A stretch of DNA of 64,000 bases from Macrobrachium rosenbergii. Taxonomy: Eukaryota; Arthropoda; Malacostraca; Decapoda; Palaemonidae. The translations under genes were made by a program, and so were the position numbers. The notes below the pieces were generated by a model. It saw only the letters and a list, made by a program, of their open reading frames with translations, ran no database searches and had not been told where the DNA came from. This document shows, one piece after another, positions 50,791 to 63,093 of this stretch (the first letter of the stretch is position 1; every line of letters starts with the position of its first letter). The DNA is taken from NCBI RefSeq assembly GCF_040412425.1, contig NC_089782.1:42982322-43046321 (forward strand). Direction: 5' to 3'.

Positions 50791-53774
50791 GATTACATAA
50801 TCCTCAGCCCGTTTCAACAGAAACGGGTGAGAAAAGATGACAGTAATATCTACCTTAATCATAAACAGAGCAAAAAAGGATGTACATTAGGATGTGCAAT
50901 GGGTTTTCAAACACACATAAAGGACTTAAGATTAAGGTTCTTTATCAAATACCCATCTGGGAATGCTACAGGCAATAATATGGGAGCTATAACAATTAAC
51001 ATAAAAAATATGCTGCACGGGGTAGTGCAGGGGGTAAGGAGAGATAAAAGTGTACACAACACAGACAATGGTATAATTACTCCTAAATGACATGAAATAT
51101 TAAAAGAGCTAAAAACGTCAACGTTTCTAATCTAGAAAAATCTTCATAATCAATATTTAAAGTACATCAAACTCCATACACTCTCAAAAATGGCCGATCA
51201 ATATTTTTCATGTATTTTTTTGCTTAAATTGTCAATGTTACACCAATGCCCCAAATTACCCATTATAACCACAATAAGCAGATTTTTTTTAATAAAAAAC
51301 AATATATATATATATATATATAAAACCTTCAACTACAGGTGTGTTATCCTCAAAACCACTTTCAATAATGACAGGGTTCATGCGGTAGTAGGGTGGTACT
51401 TATAAATGCTTCAAATTGCTTAATTTCAAAGGAAGCACCTACCCTTTACCTTTGTAAATTCACTAGCTCAGCTTGTTCGACACACAATTATCCCCGAAAT
51501 TTTATAAAAGCAATTAAAAAACTATCCCAACAAGAGAAACGGCTGGTTCAATGACAAAATAACACGTATATCCAGAGTAGATAAAAGCGGGAGTAATTTG
51601 ATTATTTTTACTGAATGCTGAAATCTTTATGTCGAAATCTACAGAAGACGAATTCCAATCGATTACAAATGCCGGCAATGGAACACTGTTTTTACCCACA
51701 GTGTCACTGTGACACCCATTATGAAGTTCTTTGTGTTATTAATACGAAATGTAAACAATGGGTTAAGGTCTGAGCAAGGTTAGATTTCACCAACGACATT
51801 AAAATAATGGGAGGGGAGCATATGCGGTTCAGTGGCGTATTTTGATAAATGTTTAAATCAGTGGTGCACATCAATTCCCAGGAAAAAAAAGTCAAAATCC
51901 GAAACCTATTTATTATAAGTCTTTATTTTTGTCCGAAAGTTCTGTGTATATATTTTTAAAATTAATCTAAAGGTTCTGTTTTGACAGCCATGCTGCAAGC
52001 AACAATTAAAACTTTTCTGGATATTCAATATAGTATTTCATTTCACACTGCAAAGTTCTATGTGGAAAGTCTTGTCAATATTCAACAAAAAATAACCCTC
52101 CACAGCTTTTCACTTTCCTTTGCAGTTTCAATACGGAATTCTCTTGAGTTATTGAATGACATTTCTGTACCTATCGACATCTTTCGCCTTCCCAGTAATT
52201 AAAGAAAAAAATTTTAAATCATAAAAGAATCTCTCAGATTCTCATAGTTCTGAGTTTGGAAGACTATTCTCTGAGCTATGGCAATTCTTTGATTTAATTT
52301 CTTGGAGGTAGTAAATCAACGCAAGCTACTGAAGGCATTCAGCCTACCAAGGAAATTATGCGATTCCTTGTTGTACTATTAGGCTATGTTGTGGGTCTCA
52401 AAATGCTACTTATGCAGCATCATACCAAATTCTTCCAAATCCACAGAATGCCAAGCTTAGATGTATCTACGTTAGCGCTGAAACTGAAACGCCTTAAGCT
52501 TTATTTACATAATATAACCTTCCCTTATTCAAGAAGTATACTTGTAGCTTTATCGAGAGTTCTTCAGCGAGAATCCACTTTTTTTCTGTTGTATTCCTTT
52601 TGTAACATTTACTTCTTTCGTCTCTTCACAATGAAAAAATAGTATGCATGCAGTTAACCAGAAAGTTTCATGTGCAAAACACACACATCAAAAAGGCTGG
52701 TTATATATTTTTTAGTTCACTCTTACCTAAACCATGGTGGGATATTTCAAACAACCAATATTCTCCCAATCATAGGATCTTTGGGAGGAAGGAAGGAGTT
52801 TACTGTAAAAATGATTTCAAGTCAACATGCCCCTGTTCCTTCTATTACTGTGGCTGAAGAGTAGGTCACCTTCCCAATTTCATTGCAATTTCTAGTTACT
52901 AACAACCTCGGGTAAAAAATTCAAGGCTTCATCCATTTTCTGCAAGAGAAATGTCCCCTAAACGGAGGAATAACTAACTAACACAAGACACCTGCTTTTA
53001 CAAGTTATCTGTTATTGAAACTTCCGCTGTGACTAAAATTGTCCATAACCAAAACCTTAACATTTGACCTTTATGATTTAATAAAAAAAAAAAAGGACCA
53101 AAATCTCTAAGAGCGGTATATTTAAATTTACATTTTTCTGATACCAGCAATTTATGTTCTATAATTAACCAAGAACAGGAAGCTTAGTTTCCCTTACTAA
53201 GCGATAAACCTCGTTCAGGTATTATACATTGTCATGGAGAACACATCAAGGAAAACACAAACCAGCTTACCAATAAGCAATGAATTCAGCATATAGAGAA
53301 CATTATGTCCCAACCACAACACTAGCATACAAATCTCGATATACAGATATTACATTTTTATATTACGAACCACGTTCTAAACCCTCGCATGGACCCTGAT
53401 ATGTAACACCTTTCTAGCATATCTAAAATGCCTGAAATAACGCAAATGTGGCGATTTCCAAAGTGGGAAAACAAAATACCTAAATGCCATACCTACAATG
53501 GCAAAATGTATCCCATCTACTTATAATCTAAAATGTCAACTGCATTCAAGGGTCTTTGTCGAAATTCTATCATCGCCCAAGCGCAGGTCTTATGTAGTGC
53601 CTTCATCATTTCACAAAAGTATCAAACGAGCAAGAACAATTTCAAGTGTTTATTAATACTTCAGTTACAAGTTAATCAAGTTCAAGGTTGGGGATCTTAT
53701 GAAAGATCACATAACGATGATAAGAAAGAAGAGAAAAAAATGACAAGTATGGACTAAGAAAATAATATGTGCTG
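50791..53774. other. No gene recognised
   Basis: AT-rich. Two + frames (51981-52202, 52358-52642) are open for 73 and 94 codons but hydrophobic and low in information. A short (TA)n lies at 51303-51322. Confidence 0.5.
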
Positions 53775-53905
53775 CAGTGGTTCTCACTCTTTTTTCAGTG
53801 ATGGCACCCTAACTAATTACTGTGGCACCCCTTCTTCACCAGCCCACCATATCGCATGAATTAACTTCTTATTTAATGAATAAAAATATTACATATTATC
53901 CATAC

Positions 53906-53975
<70 letters not shown>

Positions 53976-54220
53976 GTATGGATAATATGTAATATTTTTA
54001 TTCATTAAAATATGTGTGTGTGTGTGTGTGCGCGTGTGTGTTAATATATTACAGCAGACACTGATAATATTTATATGAAGACTTCTGCCAACTTCTTTTT
54101 TTTTTACAAGTGTTCACTGAGATGATCTAACCAAGACAAAACTCATGACAACCTTGCGGCACCCCTAGGCACTGTCCGTGGCACCCCAGGGTGCCACGGC
54201 ATCCAGTTTGAGAATCACTG
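53775..54220. mobile_element. hAT-like element containing an (AT)n hairpin
   Basis: Ends CAGTGGTTCTCACTC and GTTTGAGAATCACTG are inverted, with inward GTGGCACCCC / GGGTGCCAC blocks on both sides, as in hAT-type MITEs. Inside lies a perfect 36-bp inverted repeat (53875-53910 and 53971-54006) around a 60-bp (AT)n run, then (GT)n. No matching 8-bp flanks were found. Confidence 0.6.
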
Positions 54221-54329
54221 CGAACCGCATCCCATCTATAAAACTACGTTTTACAATGATAACAAGATCACCACAAAACGACGTAACAGAGTCAGTCAAC
54301 ATGAAAATAAAAAAAATAAATAAATAAAC

Positions 54330-54512
54330 AAAAGCCTCTTACAAACTACGCAGCAACGGCACCCAGGTCAACGCCACAGTTAAAACAAGGGGTGCCAACC
54401 AGGAGGCACTCCCCCAGCAAAGGTATCGTCCGACGACACGGGGTCGCCGTTCCCGAAGCCAAGTGATAGTGGAGGTCAGGCGGTTCGTTCCTCTCAGTAC
54501 TCCCACACAAGT

Positions 54513-54515
<3 letters not shown>
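54330..54515. other. GC-rich, possibly coding island of unknown strand
   Basis: About 180 bp with high CpG between AT-rich repeats. On the + strand one frame is open throughout (..LRSNGTQVNATVKTRG, QQRYRPTTRGRRSRSQVIVE..) and meets a weak donor GTAAAA. On the minus strand another frame is open to donor GTAAGA (54349). I recognise neither peptide. It may be an exon of an unidentified gene, or a relic inserted with the neighbouring hAT-like element. Confidence 0.3.
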
Positions 54516-54597
<82 letters not shown>

Positions 54598-54641
54598 TAT
54601 ATATATATACACATATACACACACAAATAATATATATATAT

Positions 54642-54715
<74 letters not shown>
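54516..54715. repeat. 200-bp interrupted (TA)n array
   Basis: TA units broken by AATA and by CACATATACACACACAAA near 54610-54625. Confidence 0.95.
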
Positions 54716-54719
54716 CATA

Positions 54720-56101
54720 TATTGTAACTCACTTAACTAGAGTACAGAGACCGATCTTGGACGGGAAAAACGATTAAGACTTTTTTCCCCAAAAACAACT
54801 TGTGATATTGTTGGCCTCAGCATTGAAATAGCTGCACGGTAGTTGGTTAACTGTAGCAGGTCGTAGGGGAGTAAGAAGAAGGACCTTTGGCTAGCAACCT
54901 CACTCTAACACTTGCTGAAAACCAGCTGGCACCTTCAGGGGCCACACTTTATGAGAGAAAATACGGAGATATATTATGGGACACTTTTTACGTGCAGTTT
55001 TTTAAAAAGATTATATATTTTTCTTTGCTGCAATCAGGAAAGAACAGTATGTGACAATTTCAGCTGGGTTCCTGTAGCATACAGAGAAGTTGGACAACTG
55101 GGATGAGAAAGAGGCGATAGGTGACTGGAGATGAGTGGAGATTTGTGGAAGATAAAATACATAAAAAATATATATAATGTAGAACATACTAGTCACCTTT
55201 TGTCTGATATGTATGTAATTGTAATTACCACATAAGAGTGGAGGATTTTGCTATTTTACAGTACTTTTACCAGACCTTTGAGTTAAAAGAACCCTTCTCA
55301 GGCTGGCCTGAAGGATTAGTTAGCAATCTTATGTGTAGTATTTATTTGTGGTAAATAAGATTTTATGTAAGGAATCTGACAGAGATCCTGAGCTTTGGAG
55401 GAAAAGATGATGATGATGATGATGATAATAATAATGATAACATTTATTATCTTTTAAAAATCTACCTCTGATACTTTTCAGTTTCCCAAGACTGACATTT
55501 ATTTATAAAACATACTACTTCAATTTAAAAAGCCAATGTCATTATGAGTTTGGCTGAAGAGTAAAGTTGATTTACTAACTTTACTGATATTCTTATCTCA
55601 TTTATGAGTGACATTTCCGGCTTCAACTTGTGTAAATTTATATGCAAATGTATAACACTATAAATACTGGTTAAATATGTAAAACATAATGTTTACAGTA
55701 ATTTGAACAATTTGTCTTTCCTTCAAGCAACAATTAATTATTTAATTACCACTTTAAAAATAGTTACAATGTTTATCAAGGTGGAATAATGGGAAAGTTA
55801 TTAGGATTACCAATCTACAAGAGGACCTGGTTAACTACAGTTTCTACAGCAAAGATAATACGATCTAAAAAACGAATGCTACAGAAGATACCACAAAGGA
55901 TTATCAAGGGGATAAAAAGAACGGGGTTCATTTCATCTTCAAGACCACCAGTCTACAAATGGGCACCTGGACAGCTACAGAATCTACAGCAAAAGAATTC
56001 TGTCTACAGAGAGCTACGTGAGAACCTTGCAATCTGAATAAGAGAAAAATTTTTTAGTGTTCATCCCAAGAAAATTTTACGCAGACCAATTGTTCTACCA
56101 T
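54720..56101. other. No recognised gene; one small basic + frame
   Basis: ATG 55789 opens an 82-codon Lys/Arg-rich frame (MGKLLGLPIYKRTWLTTVS..) to a TGA at 56037. Its two halves repeat a CTACAG/CTACAA-rich theme (LPIYKRTWL.. and PPVYKWAPGQL..), so it may be a tandem-duplicated non-coding sequence. No homologue is recognised. Confidence 0.4.
55408..55443. repeat. (GAT)n(AAT)n microsatellite
   Basis: GATGATGATGATGATGATGA followed by TAATAATAATGATAA. Confidence 0.9.
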
Positions 56102-56109
56102 TAAATAAT

Positions 56110-56374
56110 GGTGCTACTCTGGCTTGTTATCTACGCGTCACCTACTCCGAGGTGCTAGTACTAAACACCGTATGGTAAATGTAAAGTAGAAGGCTGCACG
56201 AATATATTGTTTATTAATATAATTTGTCGACCACACAATAGAGAAATGGGTGTATATAATACTTTGATCCCCGGGGGGGCTAGTACTAAACACGGCGTCC
56301 CCAGGAGCTTCCGCCATGTTTAGTACTAGCACCTCAGAGTAGGTGACGCTTAGATAACAAGCCAAAGCAGCACC
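56110..56374. mobile_element. 265-bp hAT-type MITE with 8-bp target duplication
   Basis: Terminal inverted repeats of 58 bp starting GGTGCTACTCTGGCTTG (left) and GGTGCTGCTTTGGCTTG (right, reversed) differ at about five positions. The element is flanked by TAAATAAT on both sides (56102-56109 and 56375-56382), an 8-bp duplication typical of hAT insertions. The motif CTAGTACTAAACAC recurs inside. No coding frame. Confidence 0.85.
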
Positions 56375-56793
56375 TAAATAATTATAAGTCACTTAATGCT
56401 CAACAACAAATACTCTACTTTTTCTTACAAGAAGCACTTCAGATCTACAATTCTATCGGCTCGCTACAGAGTTGACCGTGAAAAGGTTCACAGATTTACC
56501 GATCTGCTTTCGTTGAGCCTTACACGAACGAAAATTATGATTTAAGTCTACAGTATGTAATGCAGTTTTAGGATTTATTTGTTCAACAGTACATAACTAC
56601 TGCTAATACCAACCAACATGAATTACCATAAACAAGCTTCCTTGACCTGCAATTCCTCTCTCTCTCACATTTGCTTGGCATATATGATTAGAATCAATAA
56701 AAAACATAGTGGCTAAGATAAGACTGGCATAATTAGATGGTCATACCACGAGGTCACTGACCTGAAATGTTCATATACCCGGACATGGTAAAG

Positions 56794-57376
56794 GTGCATC
56801 CTCACAAGAGTAAAACTTGTCATAAACACTCTTCGGCAACTTATCGCATATATACATATCACATACAGATTGTAAGCACGTTAACGTCTTAAGTGGAGAA
56901 CGAATCTTCGACAAATACTGGATAACCGTATGAAGCACTGGTTAGGGCTACCAATATATTGCTGACGTGTATTCAACCTGTTTGTGATGTGTGAGCAATA
57001 AGTTACCGACAGTTGTTTATAAGTTTTACTGTAGTGTGGCTGTACCCTAAGGGGGCTACCAATATATTGCTGACATGTATTTAACCTGTTTGTGATGTGT
57101 GAGCAATAAGTTACCGACAGTTGTTTATAAGTTTTACTGTAGTGTGGCTCTACCCTAAGGGTGTGTCCACACTACAGTAAAACATGGCAATATCTTGGAA
57201 ACATCGCAATTTGTCACAAAATGGTTGAAAACAAGTCAACAACTGTAAATGGAGAATAAACCTCGGTGAATGCTGCACTAACAAGAAGTCATTGACTTTT
57301 ATTCAGCCTGTTTATGATGTGTAAGTGATGAGGTGCCAACAAGTGTTTATAAATGTTTTTCTGTGTGAGGATGCAC
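56794..57376. mobile_element. Compound inverted-repeat element with internal 108-bp duplication
   Basis: The ends GTGCATCCTCACAAGAGTAA and, reversed, GTGCATCCTCACACAGAAAA continue as imperfect inverted repeats for about 50 bp. Inside, a 108-bp unit occurs twice in tandem (56946-57053, 57054-57161). The second copy runs into a 17-bp perfect hairpin (57131-57147 with 57167-57183). This is a non-autonomous DNA element of unassigned family. Confidence 0.65.
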
Positions 57377-60093
57377 TCTATGGTAAACATAAATAAACAA
57401 CTAGGTTATACTTGGGATTAATCTGAATCACAAGCACCAGCCAAATCAGCTATTTAATGAATTGTTTTCCCTACAGTTCACCGGAAACAACAAAACCAGG
57501 CTCTAATGGCCCAGGGTACAAGAAATTTTAGGTCAGTACTGGGAGGGGCAGTTCCACAAAAGACATACACAACACTACAAGATTCTCTGAGGCAAAACCA
57601 CAAAAAAAATCTATCAAAAGATTTAAGTCATATCAAATACTGCCCACCCTGATGTGCCACTTCTTGTCAGTTTTGATAAATATTTTTTTCATATGTTCCA
57701 GCTACATGGGAAAGGATAGAATTTTACTTCACAACTTTTCTTCAATCCTCCTAGTGTATCTGATTTAACTACCACCTGTTTGTGCCTTTGCTCCAGGTAA
57801 TTGTCAAAGCAGATCAAGCTAACATTCCCAGGCACAAAACTACAGGAGTGGCTGTGTAATTCGAGGCAAAAATCATTCAAACCAGTGATGGTCTAGTTTT
57901 CAGTTAAAATTCCTATCCTAATTAACACTTAGACATATAGAGACCCCTGGTATGGCCACAACTTCGCTTTGCAGATATTTACTGGTAAAGGGTTTTTGGG
58001 TTTTCCTGCTATATGGCTCTTTGAAGCTTCCAGCTTCAATGAAATCTGTAAATGCCTAGCATTATAGCATTTCCCATGTCATCATTATAGTTTTTGCAAG
58101 AAAAACTATATCAAAAATATATATTTCTGAAGTAGCAACCAACACTAAGAGACATATTATAAACCTTGCATAAGGCTATAATGACATTCTGTACATTTCA
58201 GTTTTTTTAAATTTCTTCATAATGCCAAACAAATAATTCGGCTAAGCAATCCTGAAATTAATGCCCCATACTCTCAACTTCATGAATCATGAAGAAGCAT
58301 GTTTACAAGGAAAACAAAAACTTTTAAAGGTGTACACTCTATGGACTCCTAATAAAACTAACATCTTAACTCTTTTCAATATACTACAGCATAACTAACA
58401 TCTATTAAATCTGGTAACTACATCAGAAATTTTACACTTTATTATATTTTAAATGTGATTTAAAACATTACATAATACAGCAAGTGTTATTTAAATTCTG
58501 GCTTATAGTGAGTGAACTCTATCAACTATGAATAGATAATACCTACAACCTACTTATACGTACCATATTAACTACAATCCATTATCTTTAGAAATTCAAA
58601 TCTTATGCTTTAAATATTGCATACATTCAATTCCCTCATACAGTGACCGCAACTACAGTTCCTTTAAAAACTACAGCTTTCACTGTTCGTGAAGCCTCTT
58701 TAATTTCAATCATCACCCTACTGAAAAATCAAACAAGCTAATGTGACTTGGGTCCAATAAAAGTAGGTAGACCTACTTTTATTAAAGCTATGTACTAAAA
58801 GATTATAGAAGCTGCAGTGATAATGTCTACGAACCTACCTGAATTACTACGTACTATACGATTATAAAAGCCACAGTGATTTGTGTTCGTGAATCTACTT
58901 AGATTTAAACTGCCTCTGTACTAAAAATAATTATGAGTGTGATGATTGTGTACTATCCTATGGTGTTGTCCTTGCAATGCACTAACCCCATGAAGGACAC
59001 TATACAGCAGACGATGCAGAATCCGGCAAGAAGCGGCCACCCACGGAGGGTGGGCGATCTCTTGCTTCGCCCTCAGGTAAATCATCAGGTGAACACATGA
59101 CTCCTACACAGGTTAACCAAACTGGGATCAACTCGATCAACTCTCAGACTCCCCAGTGACTCCCCACCACCCAACTGGGCTTGGCACTGGTGCCTCTAAC
59201 ATAAACTCGACAGCAGCATTATAGTTTTTCACTAAAATAGATCTTAATAAAAGAATCAATATTTGTACAGTGCAATTTAGACTGCAACAGCAACCTCAAA
59301 TATTTGGTAATGAGATCAAACTCACAAGAAACATTGTAGGATTTAAAGTGCTCTACTATCATTAACAATAACAAGTCTGGCTTGTAGACTGTTCTTTATA
59401 ACTGAACTGTTCCATCACAAAGTCTGAAATATTGAGGGTAAAACTTCTACTTTGATAACTATCTCTTACATTTATAGTTCATATTTTTAGCCAAAACTTG
59501 ATTACCAGCATACAGAACTTTTTACGTATGGCTTCAATGGAATGTAAATGAATTAATATGAGCATAACATAACATTCCCCTTACTCAAATACCAATTACT
59601 GATTTTACTGTATTACTGACGGCAACAAAATAAGCCATAAAAATGCTTTTAGGTAAGGTTATGTTTGGGATAATATTAAACCAACTCTTAGTTCTAAGAG
59701 TCAAATCTTCCAATACTACTGAATTAATATGAATCTATGGTTAAAACACTTTTAATCATAAATTCATTCTCATGTACATGAAAACCTACTGCAGTCGGCA
59801 TAATATGCAACATTAAACATATTTTTACTTCGTTCTCATTCTAATTTTAATTAACTAATAAGTGTAAAGTGCAATTTAAAAACAATCTTTACACCAACTG
59901 GAAAATTTCATCTTAAGCGCAATAACTACTGGACTGTTAAATCAATAAAACTCCCCGAAAAGAATTACTATGAACCTACGTAAATCTTGATTGTCTCAAG
60001 GAATTTACACGTTAGTAAAACGTAATTTTTAAAAGGGTTAATTTCACATTCAATGACCAAGGTTCTCTGTTGTATAAGACAATTTTTATAGGA
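57377..60093. other. No gene recognised apart from a GC-rich island
   Basis: AT-rich sequence with the island at 58965-59170 listed separately and no long frames. Confidence 0.5.
58965..59170. other. GC-rich island, possible exon or repeat body
   Basis: On the + strand a frame NPMKDTIQQTMQNPARSG..HPRRVGDLLLRPQ runs to CAG|GTAAAT; a second + frame is open for 57 codons. The minus strand is also open (MIYLRAKQEIAHPPWVAAS..). Three open frames in 190 bp reflect the low TA content and do not prove coding. It could equally be the body of a SINE-like repeat. Confidence 0.25.
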
Positions 60094-60345
60094 AACATGT
60101 CAGCACCCAAAAATGTGGGCTTTATTCAGTATCTACCAGAATCTGACTTCATCAAGAACACTATCATCTCTGGAACCAAACTACTTCATCTGAGGAAAAC
60201 TAACCCTGAGGAAGAGGAGGAGACACAGCAGAAGGCGTCGTAAGTGAAGACCGACAAGGACAGCCAATGGCACGGCACGACCACGCATCACCTTGAGGCA
60301 CACCACCACATGGATGGATATTTGCTACAGGATGTCCAAAGAAGA
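60094..60345 (+). other. Possible + strand exon(s), unrecognised
   Basis: After TTTTTATAG a frame begins at ATG 60098 (MSAPKNVGFIQYLPESDF..), continues to an acidic end (NPEEEEETQQKAS) and stops at TAA overlapping GTAAGT (60239). Beyond that stop the same frame is open again to another GTAAGT-type donor near 60347. CpG is elevated. A small protein of about 47 residues, or an exon ending at GTC|GTAAGT, are both possible. Confidence 0.25.
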
Positions 60346-60765
60346 GTAAGTGCCTGGTTTTTCACCACAAAACAACAGCTAGAACAGCTGATCATCCCTA
60401 CAGCCCTGTCTATATGTTTATGGTAAAAATGTAATTATTTCAAGCCTAACAAATGTATGTAAGAAGTCCTTGTAAACTTATAGAGATTAACTTAAATTTC
60501 AACTCAAGATGTGTCCTATGCCTGCACAGGAAAACTAAATGATCTGAAGCATCAAAACGGTTACTGAAAACAGGCACATTTATTTACAACTACCAATGCA
60601 TACAAAGTATCCTTCCATATGGCAACAGTATCTCTACAGTGTCTACAGCATGAACAAATGGTAATAATGAAATGTTCAATTGACCAAGGGGTGTGGCACG
60701 CATGGATCAAGACTTGGAATATCAAACTCAAGTCCACTCTTGTGAGTCGAAAGTGAGAACTTTCT

Positions 60766-61335
60766 TTCCTCCATGATCACTTTATGGCGTCTATTTTTAG
60801 GTTCAAGTTCCCTCCATGATCTCATTATAGTGTCTATTTTTATGTTCAAGTTCCCTCCATGATCTCATTATAGTGTCTATTTTTATGTTCAAGTTCTCTC
60901 CATGATCTCATTATGGTGTCTATTTTTATGTTCACGTTCCCTCTATGATCTCATTTTGGTGTCTATTTTTATTGTCTATTTTTATGTTCAAGTTCCCACC
61001 ATGATCTCATTATAGTGTTTATTTTTATGTTCAAGTTCCCTCCATGATCTCATTATGGTGTCTATTTTTATACTCAAGTTCCCTCCATGATCTCATTATA
61101 GTGTCTATTTTTATACTCAAGTTCCCTCCAAGATCTCATTATGGTGTCTATTTTTATGTTCAAGTTCCCTCCAAGATCTCATTATGGTTTCTATTTTTAT
61201 GTTCAAGTTCCCTCCGAGATCTCAGTGTGGTGTCTATTTTTATGTTCAAGTTCCCTCCATGATCTCATTACGGTGTCTATTTTTATATTCAAGTTCCCTC
61301 CATGATCTCATTACGGTATCTTTTTTATATTCAAG
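60766..61335. repeat. 43-bp minisatellite, about 13 copies
   Basis: The consensus unit starts CATGATCTCATTATGGTGTC and ends TTCAAGTTCCCTC. Copies differ by point changes, and one contains an extra TATTTTTATTGTC insertion near 60965. The unit length is not divisible by three, yet all three + frames stay open across many copies, giving an artificial ORF that runs on past the array. Confidence 0.9.
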
Positions 61336-63014
61336 TTCTCAATCTTTTAACTCCTTTCTTTTTAAATAACAATACACCAGAGAACTCAGTAAAGAGTACA
61401 ACTTTACCACAGCCACTTGGGTATGCAGCCGGCTTTGAAATACCGAAAAATTTTCCTTCAAAACCTTTTTCTGTGAGTGTGCGTATGTGTGTGTTAACAA
61501 AATATCTCAAAAACGGTCGAAGAGAGTCTGATGAAACACGGTATATTTACTTATTAGGTGACCATTTCGATATGGCTGACTTAAGGAGAAATCGGTTCAA
61601 AGATGAGAAGTTTCGGCAGAAACAAATCATCAACTTGCAAATGATTTCTCCAAAAAGTCAAGCACCTGGAGAAGGTTATCTATGCAGCAAGTTTATTCAC
61701 ATGCTATTTCGCCAATACTTGAAGTTTCACTGCATTATCGAAACAACAGTTATTGTAAGACCTAGCAACACAATCAGCGGTCATCACTATCATTTACTGT
61801 AATGGTTAGCATCACTACTTTTGTCATTGTCGTTACAGGCTCATTTTAATCCGATAGGAAGAATCTACAGGTATAAAGAAGTAACTGCAAACCCTATTAG
61901 TTTTCATTCTCTTTTCCATCTCAATCAATTTATGAAAATAAACTTTCTCTGAAACTAGCTCTAAATTTTTGTTCTGTTTCAAAGGGCTTCAACTGACAGT
62001 TCACCCAAATAACATCGAAAGAATGTTTTTTTGTAGATCTTATCTTTTTGGTCTCGTGACGCCTTTCATTCGTTATTATCGTCCCAATTAAGCTTCTTTC
62101 TTCCCTATACACAACAGTGATCTAATGATTTATAGAATGGACTCTACGACTTGGGTGGGCATTGATTCCTTTAGGTTTTTTGCACGGCTCAAGACGTTTC
62201 CCGCAGTTTTCTCCGTTAAAAGAATTATAATCCCTGGCAGACAGAGGCCAATCTAATATCTCTCCTTTTTTTTTTTTTTTTTTGTTCAGGATGTTTCTGG
62301 ATCATAAGAAGGAAGTCTATTTAATTTGAATTGCAAATTCGTAATGTGAACATTAATTCCTTTATGCATATACCCGGAATGACTTTGTTTTGGACAAGAA
62401 ACGATGAAGATTCCGCACAGATTTTCATAACTACTCAAAATTTTAGTTATCATGTAGGTGGTAACTCTTCCCATACTATTTATCTACTTCGACATTTCTC
62501 TAGGTTATTGCTACTCTCGATTAATGTTAATTCAGTCATTACTTCCATTCCCTTTCTGCTTTTTGGCGGTTCCTGGTGTTTTTAAAATGGAGAGCCCTAT
62601 AATGCATCCTGTAGTGGACACATTCCAACAGCTACAAAGTCTAATTTTCGGGGTAGTAATTAGAAAGAGGACCCTCCCTCACGTGAATCCTCTTTTGAAG
62701 CAAGAGCCTGGATTCTGATTAGATTGAATTTTATTGTCCGTTTACTGCAGCGTTGAAATCTTCCTCTTTTGCTGAAGAAGACTTATGCACTGACGATGGA
62801 GAATAAAGTGGGTTCATTTCTGTTTATACAAAAAAAAAAATAAATCAGGCTACTCAAAAAGGCCTGAGACTAAGAAATAGTATAAAGTTACGTTTTGCTT
62901 TTTACTATCTAAGAAAAGATTTACATCCACATAGCATTTACACCATACAACTTGCTTAAAAAGTTTCAACCTTGTCATTTAAAAATTTTATATTATATTA
63001 TATATTATATATAT

Positions 63015-63093
<79 letters not shown>

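Noticed and set aside
61302..61802. 166-codon + frame right of the minisatellite
   Set aside because: Start lies inside the repeat, no known domain, composition not clearly coding.
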